The notes beneath the pieces were generated by a model. The model worked only from the letters and a program-made list of their open reading frames with translations, was not told the origin of the DNA and did no database searches. From Billgrantia lactosivorans (lineage in GTDB: Bacteria; Pseudomonadota; Gammaproteobacteria; Pseudomonadales; Halomonadaceae): a stretch of 64,000 nucleotides of DNA. Of this stretch, positions 53,114 through 62,145 are shown piece by piece. The stretch spans positions 1-64,000 of the forward strand of contig NZ_QHGY01000006.1 of NCBI RefSeq assembly GCF_003254665.1, read 5' to 3'. The first letter of the stretch is position 1. The number at the start of each line of letters is the position of its first letter. The translations under genes and the position numbers were made by a program.

Positions 53114-54394
53114 TCAGATCAGCACGCGCAGGCACTGCCCGCTGTGGTAGAGGGTAAAGCCACCCTCGTAGCTCGAACTCCACAGGGGCTTGGCGTAAAT
53201 GGGCTTGGGCGAACGAATCGGGAGCGGCAGAAGCGCGTCGTCGCCATGCGTCAAGTACCGGGCAAGGCCCTTCCCCACGACCGTGCCGGTGGTGATGCCG
53301 CGCCCGTTGTAGCCGGTGGCGCCCAGGATGCCGGGGGCCGGTTCGAACAGGCGCAGCGTATGGTCGGGGGTAAACGCGATGCGCCCCGTCCAGGTACAGG
53401 CCCAGTCGACTCGTCCCAGCTGCGGGAAGTAGTGGCGCTGGATGCGATTTGCCCAGCAGCGCACGTAGGCCAGCGGTCGCCCGTCGCCACGCCCCAGGCT
53501 GCCCAGGATCAAGCGTCCTTCAGCGTCGCGCCGCATGCTGCTCAGCACCATTCGCGTGTCCCAGGCGCCCTGCCGCTCGGGCAGGATGTCGCCGGCGATC
53601 TCGTCCGCCAGCGGGGCGGAAGCGACCTGGAAGAAGTGGCCGGGGAAGAAGTGCTGCCGTACCTGGTTCCAGTCTTCCTCGGTGTAGGCGTTGGTGGCCA
53701 GCACCAGACGCGGTGCCGTCACGCTGCCCCGCGGGGTCGTGACGCGCCAGCCGTCCCCGTCGCGAGTGACGCCCAGCGCGGGGCTGCAGGCATAGAGCAG
53801 CGCCCCGGCCGCGGCAGCCGCCCGGGCCAACCCTCGCGTATAGGCCGTGGGGTTGAGCGTACCCGCGCGGCGATCGAGCAGGGCTCGACGGATACGCCGC
53901 GTGCCGACCCTGCGGCGACAGGCGTCGTCCTCGAGCAGCTCCACCGGTGCACCGCGCCGTTGAAACTGCTCGGCACGCCGCGCCAGTTCCCCTTCCCCCT
54001 TGGCGTTGTGGGCCAGGTGCAAGGTACCGCTGCCGGTGGCCTGGCACTCGATGCCGTGGCGCTCGATCAGCGCGAAGACTTCGGCAGGCGCGGCGCCGAG
54101 GATGGCATTGGCACGCTCGCCATCCTCCTCGCCCAGGGCCTCGACGATGTCATCCGGGGGAATCCACAGCCCGGCGTTGACCAGGCCGACACTGCGGCCC
54201 GAGCCGCCGCTGGGGACCTCGCCGGCCTCGACCAGCGTCACGGCCGTACCCGCCTCGGCCAGGTGCAGGGCCGTGCTCAGCCCGGTGATGCCGCCGCCGA
54301 CCACCACCACGTCGGCGACCTGGGCACCTTCGAGGGCGGGCAGGTCCGGTTTCGGCTCGGGCGACGTGTCGTACCAGAGGCACTCCTCTTTCAT
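53114..54394 (-). CDS. FAD-dependent oxidoreductase, AmaA-like L-pipecolate oxidase
   Basis: A 426-residue DAO-family flavoprotein: ADVVVVGGGITGLSTALHLA at residues 28-47, GGSGRSVGLVNAGLWIPPDD soon after, and ILGATGYNGRGITTGTVVGK near the C-terminus. Length and motifs match pseudomonad AmaA, which oxidises L-pipecolate to piperideine-6-carboxylate. The next enzyme of that route (AmaB-like) is encoded just upstream, which supports the role; related oxidases act on sarcosine, glycine or glutamylputrescine. A GGAGAAG site precedes the ATG at 54394. Confidence 0.78.
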   Translation of the reverse strand: MKEECLWYDTSPEPKPDLPALEGAQVADVVVVGGGITGLSTALHLAEAGTAVTLVEAGEVPSGGSGRSVGLVNAGLWIPPDDIVEALGEEDGERANAILGAAPAEVFALIERHGIECQATGSGTLHLAHNAKGEGELARRAEQFQRRGAPVELLEDDACRRRVGTRRIRRALLDRRAGTLNPTAYTRGLARAAAAAGALLYACSPALGVTRDGDGWRVTTPRGSVTAPRLVLATNAYTEEDWNQVRQHFFPGHFFQVASAPLADEIAGDILPERQGAWDTRMVLSSMRRDAEGRLILGSLGRGDGRPLAYVRCWANRIQRHYFPQLGRVDWACTWTGRIAFTPDHTLRLFEPAPGILGATGYNGRGITTGTVVGKGLARYLTHGDDALLPLPIRSPKPIYAKPLWSSSYEGGFTLYHSGQCLRVLI

Positions 54395-54473
54395 GCCACT
54401 TCTCCATTCCCGCTGTTGAGCTGCCTGGCGGCCTGCCTCCATCGATATCGCCACGGGCCGACACGGCGAGGGT

Positions 54474-54507
54474 GGCCCGTTGCCGCCGGCCCGGTCGGCA
54501 ACGGGCC
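54474..54507 (-). terminator. Intercistronic hairpin between amaB-like and amaA-like genes
   Basis: A perfect 12-base stem (arms GGCCCGTTGCCG and CGGCAACGGGCC) with a ten-base loop lies in the 127-base gap, without a T-run. It is probably an mRNA processing or stability element. Confidence 0.5.
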
Positions 54508-54521
54508 GCACCGCAAGGCCG

Positions 54522-56015
54522 TCAGTCGAACCGGATGCCCTGCGCCAGCGGCAGCTCGCGCGAGTAGTTCACGGTATTGGTCTGGCGCCGCATGTAGCTC
54601 TTCCAGACGTCGGACCCCGACTCGCGGCCTCCACCGGTCTCCTTCTCGCCGCCGAAGGCACCGCCGATCTCGGCGCCGCTCGGGCCGATGTTGACGTTGG
54701 CGATGCCGCAGTCGCTGCCGGTGTCCGAGACGAAGGCCTCGGCCTCGCGCACGTCGGTGGTGAAGATGCAGGAGGAGAGCCCTTGCGGCACGTCGTTCTG
54801 CAGCGCCATGGCGTCGTCGAAGTCGCGATAGGTCATCACGTAGAGGATCGGCGCGAAGGTCTCGTGCTTGACCAGCTCGTCCTGCTGCTCGACTTCGACG
54901 ATGGCCGGCGTCACGTAGTAGCCGTTGGGATACTCCTCGGCCAGGCGGCGCTCGCCGCCGTAGACCTTGGCGCCCTGCTTGCGCGCCTTGTCGAGCACGG
55001 ACTGCATCTGGTCGTAGGCCTGCGCATCGATCAGCGGACCGACCAGGTGGCCCGCCATGGGATCGCCGATGCTGACGTTGGCGTAGGCCTTCTTGACCCG
55101 CTCGAGGACTTCGTCGCGCACGGATTCATGCACGATCAGCCGGCGCAGGGTGGTGCAGCGCTGGCCGGCGGTGCCCACGGCCGAGAACAGGATGGCGCGC
55201 ACCGCCATGTCCAGGTCGGCGCTGGGGGCAAGAATCATGGCGTTGTTGCCGCCCAGCTCGAGGATGCTGCGGCCGAATCGCGCGGCCACCCGGGGGGCGA
55301 CCTCGCGGCCCATGCGGGTGCTGCCGGTGGCACTGATCAGCGGCACGCGCGGATCGTCGACCAGCACCTCGCCGGCCTCGCGCTCGCCGATGATGACCTG
55401 GCTGAGGTCTCGCGGCGCCTCGTCGCCGAATTGGGCCATGGCGCGCTCCAGCAGCGCCTGGCAGGCCAGCGCACACAGCGGCGTCTTCTCGGAGGGCTTC
55501 CACAGCAGGCTGTTGCCGCACACCAGTGCCAGGGCGGCGTTCCAGGCCCACGGCGCCACCGGGAAGTTGAAGGCGGTGATCAGGCCGATCGGCCCCAGCG
55601 GATGCCAGCTCTCGCGCATATGGTGGCCGGGACGCTCGGAGGCGATGGTCAGGCCGTAGAGCTGGCGCGACTGGCCGACGGCGAGATCGCAGATGTCGAT
55701 CATCTCCTGCACTTCGCCGAGGCCCTCCTGGTAGATCTTGCCGCACTCAAGCGTCACCAGGGTGCCGAGATCCTCCTTGTGGCGGCGCAGCTGCTCGCCG
55801 AACAGGCGCACCAGCTCGCCGCGCCGCGGCGCCGGAACCTGGCGCCAGGCTTCGAAGGCCTCTTGAGCGCGATCGATGCGCGCCTTGATCTCGTCGTCGC
55901 GCTCCAGGCGAACCCGGCCGATCTCGCTGCCATCGGTGGGGGTGGCCACGGCGTAGTCGCCCCCTCGGTACAGGGCTTCGGCCACGCCAAGTCGCTGCAT
56001 GATGGAATCGATCAT
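54522..56015 (-). CDS. ALDH7-type aldehyde dehydrogenase, AmaB-like (piperideine-6-carboxylate / aminoadipate semialdehyde)
   Basis: A 497-residue aldehyde dehydrogenase with catalytic Cys287 in GTAGQRCTT and Glu253 in LELGGNN. Family-7 traits are ATGSTRMGREVAPRVAARFG and the C-terminal GAFGGEKETGGGRESGSDVW. It oxidises 2-aminoadipate semialdehyde to 2-aminoadipate in lysine/pipecolate catabolism. AGGAGGAGG precedes the ATG at 56015. It is divergent from a LysR regulator. Confidence 0.9.
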   Translation of the reverse strand: MIDSIMQRLGVAEALYRGGDYAVATPTDGSEIGRVRLERDDEIKARIDRAQEAFEAWRQVPAPRRGELVRLFGEQLRRHKEDLGTLVTLECGKIYQEGLGEVQEMIDICDLAVGQSRQLYGLTIASERPGHHMRESWHPLGPIGLITAFNFPVAPWAWNAALALVCGNSLLWKPSEKTPLCALACQALLERAMAQFGDEAPRDLSQVIIGEREAGEVLVDDPRVPLISATGSTRMGREVAPRVAARFGRSILELGGNNAMILAPSADLDMAVRAILFSAVGTAGQRCTTLRRLIVHESVRDEVLERVKKAYANVSIGDPMAGHLVGPLIDAQAYDQMQSVLDKARKQGAKVYGGERRLAEEYPNGYYVTPAIVEVEQQDELVKHETFAPILYVMTYRDFDDAMALQNDVPQGLSSCIFTTDVREAEAFVSDTGSDCGIANVNIGPSGAEIGGAFGGEKETGGGRESGSDVWKSYMRRQTNTVNYSRELPLAQGIRFD

Positions 56016-56139
56016 TCTTCCTCCTCCTACTGCCCGCTCGGGTCGATTGAGAAACACAGGCAGTATTGCGGGCGTGCTTGACGCCTCTCAAACGACGTTT
56101 TATACGAAGTTCATTCCATTTTTTCTTCAAGGCCCCGCG

Positions 56140-57066
56140 ATGAACCGCCGCCACCTGCCCACCCTGACCGCCATGCAGTGCTTCGAGGCTGCCGCACGCC
56201 ACCTCAGCTTCACGCGTGCCGCCGAGGAGCTGAGCCTGACCCAGAGCGCCGTCAGCAAGCAGGTCGCCCAGCTCGAATCGGTGCTCGAGCATCCGTTGTT
56301 CCGGCGTGTGCGCAAGCGCCTTCAGCTTACGCCCGAAGGCTCTTTGTACCTGACCGAGGTGCGCAAGATCCTCGCCCAGGTCGAGATGTCCACCCGCTAC
56401 ATGCAGTCCTACGGTGGCCACAGCGAGGTACTCCACATCACCACCCTGCCCACCTTCGGCGCCCGCTGGCTGATCCCACGGCTCAACGGCTTTCGCTTCC
56501 GGCATCCCGATGTCTACCTCAACATCAGCAACCGCGTGGAGCCCTTCGATCTCGAGGAGGAGCGCGTCGACGTGGCCTTCTTCTTTGGCCACGGCGCCTG
56601 GCCGAAGGCCGAGTGCATCAAGCTGCTCGACGAGGAGGTCGTGGCGGTCTGTTCGCCCTCGATGCTGCCGCCCGGGGGGATCGACGACCCCTTGGCCCTG
56701 ACCCGGCTGGTACTGCTGCAGAGCACCACCCGGCCCGAAGCCTGGCACGACTGGTTCGCCGCCCAGGGCCTCTATACCGAGCACAGCTACCATGGCCCCC
56801 GCTTCGACACCTACTCGATGACGCTGCGTGCCGCCAGGGCGGGCTGTGGCGTGGCGCTGGTGCCACGCTTCCTGGCCGAGGAAGAGCTGGCGGCAGGTCA
56901 GCTGGTGATTCCCTGGCCGTTCTCGCTGACCAGTCGTGACGCCTATTACCTGGCCTACCCCGAGTACAAGGCCGAGCTGGCCAAGGTGAAAGGCTTCATC
57001 GACTGGATTCTCGAACGCATCGACCCCTCCCCCGCGCCGAGTGTGGCAGGACAGGCGGAAGCTTGA
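56140..57066 (+). CDS. LysR family transcriptional regulator (GcvA-like)
   Basis: A 308-residue protein with the LysR helix-turn-helix (LPTLTAMQCFEAAARHLSFTRA, LSLTQSAVSKQVAQLE) and a substrate-binding domain of the GcvA/DsdC type. It is divergent from the AmaB-like gene with 124 bases between and precedes the aminotransferase and HglS-like genes, so it probably controls both arms of the pipecolate/aminoadipate block. Confidence 0.85.
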   Translation: MNRRHLPTLTAMQCFEAAARHLSFTRAAEELSLTQSAVSKQVAQLESVLEHPLFRRVRKRLQLTPEGSLYLTEVRKILAQVEMSTRYMQSYGGHSEVLHITTLPTFGARWLIPRLNGFRFRHPDVYLNISNRVEPFDLEEERVDVAFFFGHGAWPKAECIKLLDEEVVAVCSPSMLPPGGIDDPLALTRLVLLQSTTRPEAWHDWFAAQGLYTEHSYHGPRFDTYSMTLRAARAGCGVALVPRFLAEEELAAGQLVIPWPFSLTSRDAYYLAYPEYKAELAKVKGFIDWILERIDPSPAPSVAGQAEA

Positions 57067-57260
57067 TCGTGCCAGCAGCGAAGCCCGAAGTTGATGATTA
57101 AAGGTCATGAGGCCGGAAGGCAAAGCGATTCTTCCGCTACCAGTAATGCCCTACGCCACTTTTCGGAATGGGTTCGCCCCTTTTTTTCGTTTGAGCCGTG
57201 TCACTCGCCTCTGCTTAGATGCCTGGGCACTCCTCGGATGAAGAACGTAAGGGTCGTGAC

Positions 57261-58508
57261 ATGGATCTCGCGCACATCAGTGCCTCGCTGAACATCGTTC
57301 ATCCGCTCTGCATCGAGCGGGGACGCAACGCCGAAGTCTGGGACGAACAAGGCAGGCACTACGTCGACTTCATCGGTGGTATCGGCGTACTCAACCTGGG
57401 CCACGGCCATCCCGCGGTGGTCGAAGCGGTCAAGGCGCAGGTCGATCGGCTCATGCACTCCGCCTTCAACGCCCTGCCGCATCGCGGCTATCTCGAGGTG
57501 GCCAGGGCGCTGGATGCGTTCGTGCCGGTCTCCTATCCCCTCGCCTGCATGCTGACCAACAGCGGCGCCGAGGCCACCGAGAATGCCCTCAAGGTGGCCC
57601 GGGCCGCCACCGGGCGCCAGGCGGTCATCGCCTTCGACGACGGTTTTCACGGCCGCACGCTGGCGGCGCTGAACCTCAACGGCAAGGTCAGGCCCTACAA
57701 GGAGCGGCTCGGTACCCTGCCGGGCCCGGTACATCACCTGCCCTTCCCCAGCCCCGACGGCGGCGTCGAGACGGACCACGCCATGGCCGCGCTCGAGCGC
57801 CTGTTCGAGGTCGAGATGCCCGCCGACGAGGTGGCCGCCATCATCGTCGAGCCGGTGCAGGGCGAGGGCGGCTTTCGCCGGCTGCGCAGCGACTTCGCCA
57901 AACGGCTGCGGTCGCTGTGCGACGCTCATGGCATCGTGCTGATCCTCGACGAGATCCAGTCCGGCTTCGGCCGCACCGGGCGACGCTTCGCCTTCGCCCA
58001 TCTCGGCGTCGAGCCCGACCTGCTGCTGATGGGCAAGAGCATGGCGGCGGGGCTGCCGCTGGCGGCGGTGGCGGGCAGGGCCGAGCTCATGGATGCCCCG
58101 CCCAAGGGCGGCCTGGGCGGTACCTATTCGGGCAACCCGGTGGCCTGCGCGGCGGCCCTGGCGGTAATGAACCAGATGGACGAGGCTAGCCTGCAGCGGC
58201 TGGGGGCAAGACAGGAGGCGGCCATCGTCGAGGCCCACACCCGCTTACGTGAACGCTTCCCGATGGTCGGCCAACTGACCGGGCTGGGCTGCATGCGCGG
58301 CATGGTCTTCAACGACACCGTCCATGCCAGCGGCAGCGACCATCTCGCGGCGCTGATTGCCGCCGCGCGGGAGGCGGGTGTCCTGCTCATGCCCAGCGGC
58401 CGCCGGCGCAACGTGCTGCGCCTGCTGGCGCCGCTGACCATCGAGCCCGAGGTGATGGGAGAGGGCCTGGCGCGGCTCGAGCGGGCGCTGGAGACGCTGA
58501 CGCCGTGA
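57261..58508 (+). CDS. Class III aminotransferase, probable 2-aminoadipate transaminase
   Basis: A 415-residue PLP enzyme of the 4-aminobutyrate aminotransferase group: LTNSGAEATENALKVARAAT, the EPVQGEGGFR and DEIQSGFGRTGR segments and the PLP Lys259 in LLMGKSMAAGLPL. In Pseudomonas a similar GABA-type enzyme converts 2-aminoadipate to 2-oxoadipate. The downstream 2-oxoadipate enzyme and the upstream AmaB-like gene support that role here; GABA or ornithine transamination is the alternative. The start at 57261 was chosen as the family start rather than 14 codons earlier. Confidence 0.85.
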   Translation: MDLAHISASLNIVHPLCIERGRNAEVWDEQGRHYVDFIGGIGVLNLGHGHPAVVEAVKAQVDRLMHSAFNALPHRGYLEVARALDAFVPVSYPLACMLTNSGAEATENALKVARAATGRQAVIAFDDGFHGRTLAALNLNGKVRPYKERLGTLPGPVHHLPFPSPDGGVETDHAMAALERLFEVEMPADEVAAIIVEPVQGEGGFRRLRSDFAKRLRSLCDAHGIVLILDEIQSGFGRTGRRFAFAHLGVEPDLLLMGKSMAAGLPLAAVAGRAELMDAPPKGGLGGTYSGNPVACAAALAVMNQMDEASLQRLGARQEAAIVEAHTRLRERFPMVGQLTGLGCMRGMVFNDTVHASGSDHLAALIAAAREAGVLLMPSGRRRNVLRLLAPLTIEPEVMGEGLARLERALETLTP

Positions 58509-58594
58509 TCCCTGTCGGCCGCCGAGCTGGTTTACCATAGGTGGTTTTTTCCTTCGCCGCATCGAACCCCGCAACTCAGCAACAGGATTGACAC

Positions 58595-59956
58595 ATGCCC
58601 CACCCGCACTACCCCTCGGCCGACGTCATTCGCGACCGCTTCTCCCGCGCCATGTCGGACATGTACCAGGCCGAAGTCCCCCAGTACGGTACGCTGCTCG
58701 AGCTGGTCGACCAGGTGAACCGAGAGACGCTGGAACGCGACCCGGCCCTGGCGCAGCGCCTCTCCGAATACGACGAGCACGAGCGCCTCGGGGTCGAACG
58801 GCACGGCGCCATCCGCGTGGGCAGCGCCAGGGAAATGACCATGCTGCGTCGCCTGTTCGCCGTGATGGGCATGCATCCGGTGGGCTACTACGACCTCTCC
58901 GTGGCCGGTGTCCCGGTGCACGCCACCGCCTTCCGGCCCATCGACGACACGGCGCTCGCACGCAACCCCTTCCGCCTCTTCACCTCGCTGCTGCGCCTGG
59001 AGCTGATCGACGACGCGGCCCTGCGCGAGCGCGCCGCGGCGCTGCTCGCCGCGCGCGATATCTTTACCCCGGCGCTGCGCGAACTGGTCGAGCGCTTCGA
59101 GCTGCAGGGCGGCCTCACGGAAACGGAAGTCGAACGCTTCGTGACCGAAGCGCTGGAGACCTTTCGCTGGCACCAGGACGCCACCGTCGATCTCGCCACC
59201 TACGAGGCGCTGCACGCCGAGCATCGCCTGATCGCCGATGTGGTGTGCTTCCGGGGGCCGCACATCAACCACCTGACGCCGCGAACCCTGGACATCGACG
59301 AGGTCCAGCGGCGCATGCCCGAAGTGGGCATCGCCCCCAAGACGGTGATCGAAGGGCCGCCCCGGCGGGACTGCCCGATCCTGCTGCGCCAGACCAGCTT
59401 CAAGGCACTCGAGGAGCCCATCCGCTTCGCCGGTCGCGACCAGGGCACGCACACAGCCCGCTTCGGCGAGATCGAGCAACGCGGCGTGGCGCTGACCGCC
59501 GAGGGGCGCGCCCTCTATGACCGCCTGCTGAGCAGATCCCGCACGCGCACGCAGGGGCGCGATAACGGGCAGCACCAGCAGGTCCTGGCGGAGGTCTTCG
59601 CGGCCTTTCCCGACGACGAGGGCGAACTGCGCCGCCGCGGGCTGGCGTTCTTCGAGTACCGCCTTACCGAGGCAGGCAAGGCAGCAGCGGCGATGGCCGA
59701 CATCGACCTCGAGGCATTGATCGAGCGCGGCCTGGTGGAAGCCCGTCCGATCACCTACGAGGATTTCCTGCCGGTCAGCGCCGCGGGCATCTTCCAGTCC
59801 AACCTGGGTGGCGGCGAGCGCCAGGCCTATGCCGGCAATGCCAGCCGCGCGACCCTCGAGGAGGCGCTTGGGGTTCCCATCATCGACGAGCTGGCGCTCT
59901 ACGCCACGCGTGAGCGGAAATCGCGGGAGAGCGTGCTGGCCGCCCTGGGGCAATGA
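58595..59956 (+). CDS. hglS: 2-oxoadipate dioxygenase/decarboxylase, HglS-like (DUF1338)
   Basis: A 453-residue DUF1338 protein. Metal ligands fall at the same positions as in Pseudomonas putida HglS: His70 (with the substrate-binding Arg74 in RHGAIR), His226 in GPHINHLTPR and Glu294 in FGEIEQRG. The enzyme converts 2-oxoadipate with oxygen to D-2-hydroxyglutarate and CO2, the last step of the D-lysine/pipecolate route before central metabolism. It follows the aminotransferase gene by 86 bases. Residue numbers were counted here; the comparison is from recalled literature. Confidence 0.92.
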   Translation: MPHPHYPSADVIRDRFSRAMSDMYQAEVPQYGTLLELVDQVNRETLERDPALAQRLSEYDEHERLGVERHGAIRVGSAREMTMLRRLFAVMGMHPVGYYDLSVAGVPVHATAFRPIDDTALARNPFRLFTSLLRLELIDDAALRERAAALLAARDIFTPALRELVERFELQGGLTETEVERFVTEALETFRWHQDATVDLATYEALHAEHRLIADVVCFRGPHINHLTPRTLDIDEVQRRMPEVGIAPKTVIEGPPRRDCPILLRQTSFKALEEPIRFAGRDQGTHTARFGEIEQRGVALTAEGRALYDRLLSRSRTRTQGRDNGQHQQVLAEVFAAFPDDEGELRRRGLAFFEYRLTEAGKAAAAMADIDLEALIERGLVEARPITYEDFLPVSAAGIFQSNLGGGERQAYAGNASRATLEEALGVPIIDELALYATRERKSRESVLAALGQ

Positions 59957-59977
59957 AACTGCCGGGCGGCCTGTCTT

Positions 59978-60964
59978 CTACCCCCCGGTCATGTTCATGA
60001 AGCGCACCACCTGCACGTCGCCATCGGTAGTGAAGTGGTGACGCTCGGGCTTCTTCTGCATGGCGGCGACGATGGCGGCCTTGAGCCGCTCGAGGTCGCC
60101 GGGGTGGCGGCGCATCACCGCGCGCAGGTCGACCGAGTGCTCGTTGCCCAGGCACAGCAGCAGGCGGCCCTCGGCGGTGACGCGTACGCGATTGCAGGCG
60201 GCGCAGAAGTTGTGGCTGTGGGGCGAGATAAAGCCGACCCGGATGTCCGAGTCAATCATCCGAAAATAGCGCGATGGCCCCAGGGTAGTCTCGGTAGTGG
60301 GCAGCAGCGCGTGGCGCGCCTCGATGGCGGCGCGCACCGTATCGCTTCCGCAGAAGGTCTCGCCGCGGTCGTGGCTCATGTTCTGGCCCAGCGGCATCTC
60401 CTCGATAAAGCTGATATCCACCTGTTCCTTGCGGGCGAAGTCGACCAGGTCGAGGATCTCGTCGTCGTTGCGCCCCTTGAGGATCACCGCGTTGAGCTTG
60501 ATGCGCTCGAAGCCCGCCTCGCGAGCGGCACGGATGCCGTCGATGACCTTGGCCAGGTCGCCGGTACGGGTCAGGGCGCGGAAGCGCGCGGGGTCGAGCG
60601 AGTCGAGGCTGACGTTGAGCCGCTTGAGCCCGCCCCGGTAGAGGGCGCGGGCATGCTTGGCGAGCCCGGCGCCGTTGGTGGTCATGCCGAAGTCGCGCAG
60701 TCCCGGCAGCGCGCCGAGTTCGGCCACCAGCTCGGCGATGCCGCGCCGCACCAGCGGCTCGCCGCCGGTGAGGCGGATCTTCTCGACGCCCAGCTCGACG
60801 AAGGCGCGCGACAGCGTGGCGATCTCTTCCAGGGTGAGCAGCCGGGCGCGGGGCAGGAAGGTCATCTCCTCGGCCATGCAGTAGACGCAGCGGAAGTCGC
60901 AGCGGTCGGTGACCGACAGGCGAACGTAGCGCACGGAGCGGCCGAAGCCGTCGATCAGGCTCAT
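59978..60964 (-). CDS. moaA: GTP 3',8-cyclase (molybdenum cofactor)
   Basis: A 328-residue radical-SAM enzyme with Cys22, Cys26 and Cys29 (CDFRCVYC) at the N-terminus and the C-terminal cluster in [19 protein letters not shown]. It begins Mo cofactor synthesis from GTP. It overlaps the DGC protein gene by four bases at the end of the minus-strand operon. The usual C-terminal GG is present (NMTGG). Its 3' end is repeated at 51300-51361. Confidence 0.95.
   Translation of the reverse strand: MSLIDGFGRSVRYVRLSVTDRCDFRCVYCMAEEMTFLPRARLLTLEEIATLSRAFVELGVEKIRLTGGEPLVRRGIAELVAELGALPGLRDFGMTTNGAGLAKHARALYRGGLKRLNVSLDSLDPARFRALTRTGDLAKVIDGIRAAREAGFERIKLNAVILKGRNDDEILDLVDFARKEQVDISFIEEMPLGQNMSHDRGETFCGSDTVRAAIEARHALLPTTETTLGPSRYFRMIDSDIRVGFISPHSHNFCAACNRVRVTAEGRLLLCLGNEHSVDLRAVMRRHPGDLERLKAAIVAAMQKKPERHHFTTDGDVQVVRFMNMTGG
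59983..60044. repeat. moaA 3' end, right copy of a direct repeat
   Basis: The same-orientation partner of the remnant at 51300-51361: 34 identical bases, then about 24 of 31. The two copies bracket the 8.6-kb pipecolate/aminoadipate block. Confidence 0.85.
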
Positions 60965-61356
60965 GCGTTCTCCTCGGCGCCCATCGGCAGCCGGGCGATC
61001 AGCTCGCCGACCTGCTCGGTCACTTCCTGGACGGCTGCGTCGTCGTAGCGCTGCCCGCGGCGCTTGCGAAAGCCCTGCTCGTAGAGCTTGACGTGTTCGG
61101 TGGCACTCACCCCGGCGTTGGCCAGGCAGTGGGTGACGCAGTGCATCTGGCAGCCGTCGATGGCGACGATGGGACGCCCGGAACGTGCGGTGCGCACCAG
61201 CCCGGGCACGCCGCCGCCGACGCCGGCGATGCACGACATTTCGGCCACACCGCTGTGGTCGAGTCGCACGGCGACGTCGTTGGCCAGCTGCGCCACGTCG
61301 GAGCAGCCGGAGCAGGAGTAGACCAGGGTTCTCGGCTTCTGCTTGGTTCGGGACAT
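60961..61356 (-). CDS. DGC-domain cysteine-rich putative zinc-binding protein
   Basis: A 131-residue protein with Cys15, Cys18, Cys42 and the DGC motif region ([11 protein letters not shown]: Cys69, Cys73, Cys77). It matches DGC (PF08859-type) proteins, which have up to eight cysteines and are annotated as putative zinc-binding. It overlaps moaA by four bases and follows a Crp/Fnr-type regulator. Such proteins often occur beside anaerobic respiration genes, but their biochemical role is unknown. Confidence 0.75.
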   Translation of the reverse strand: MSRTKQKPRTLVYSCSGCSDVAQLANDVAVRLDHSGVAEMSCIAGVGGGVPGLVRTARSGRPIVAIDGCQMHCVTHCLANAGVSATEHVKLYEQGFRKRRGQRYDDAAVQEVTEQVGELIARLPMGAEENA

Positions 61357-61401
61357 CTAGCCTCCCATTGTGTCAGCACGCCGCCCTGGCGGCCGGCGGC
61401 G

Positions 61402-62145
61402 TCAGTCGTCGGCCAGCATGGCGTCGCGCAGCTTCTGTTCGTCGAGTACCGTCAGGCGCTGGCGATCGATGCCGATCACGCCGCCGTCGCGCAGTTTGGC
61501 CAACAGCCGCGACAGGGTCTCCGGCGTCATCGCCAGCTGGGCGGCGAGCCAGCGCTTGGGAATCGACAGGCGCACCACCCGCGGATTCCGGCTGCGCCCC
61601 GCCGGCAGCTGGCGCAGGATGTAGCTGACCAGCCGCGACATGGCGTCGGCCTGGGTCAGCAGTGCCAGGTCCTCGAGACGCTCGGTGAGCTCCAGCGCCA
61701 GGCGGCTCATGAATTCGGCACGGCAGGCGGGCTGGCGATCCATGACCTCGCGGCAGCGCCTGGCCGGAATCGCCAGCACGTGGGTACGCCGCAGCGCCTC
61801 GGCGGAGTAGAGGTAGACGCCGGCGCTGGAGACCATGCTCAGCTCACCCAGGGTGCCGCCACGCTCGACGCAGCGGATGGTGGCCAGGCGACCGTCGCCG
61901 GCGCTGCGCGCCAGACGCACCGCGCCGTTGATGACGATGTAGAGCCAGTGCGCCGGCGCATCCTGGCGGAACAGCCATTCGCGGGTCTTGAGCGTCTTGA
62001 GCTCGGTGTCCTCGAGCAGCTCGGTGACCTCGCCGTCGTTCAGTTCGCCCAGCCAGGGCACGCCCTGAACCAGCTCGCGGAGCTGCTTGGGCTTGAACAG
62101 CAAGTCAGTCGACGAACTGTCCGGCGGGTAGATAGAGGTATTCAT
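61402..62145 (-). CDS. Crp/Fnr family regulator without an iron-sulfur motif
   Basis: A 247-residue protein: a cyclic-nucleotide-binding-like domain (LFRQDAPAHWLYIVINGAVRL, GELSMVSSAGVYLYSAEAL) and a C-terminal HTH (PKRWLAAQLAMTPETLSRLLAKLRD). There is no N-terminal cysteine cluster, so it is not a classical Fnr; a Dnr-type (nitric-oxide-responsive) role is plausible in this Mo-cofactor operon. GGAGGAAGG before the ATG at 62145 is strong evidence for the start, despite a 41-base overlap with moeA. Confidence 0.85.
   Translation of the reverse strand: MNTSIYPPDSSSTDLLFKPKQLRELVQGVPWLGELNDGEVTELLEDTELKTLKTREWLFRQDAPAHWLYIVINGAVRLARSAGDGRLATIRCVERGGTLGELSMVSSAGVYLYSAEALRRTHVLAIPARRCREVMDRQPACRAEFMSRLALELTERLEDLALLTQADAMSRLVSYILRQLPAGRSRNPRVVRLSIPKRWLAAQLAMTPETLSRLLAKLRDGGVIGIDRQRLTVLDEQKLRDAMLADD

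Noticed and set aside
53096..54694. Long plus-strand open frame opposite the AmaA-like gene.
   Set aside because: Composition is that of an antisense shadow; the opposite strand has clear flavoprotein motifs.
57175..57192. T-rich stretch with a GGG-TTCG-CCC stem after the LysR gene as a terminator.
   Set aside because: The stem is only three GC pairs with a mismatch beyond; too weak to call.
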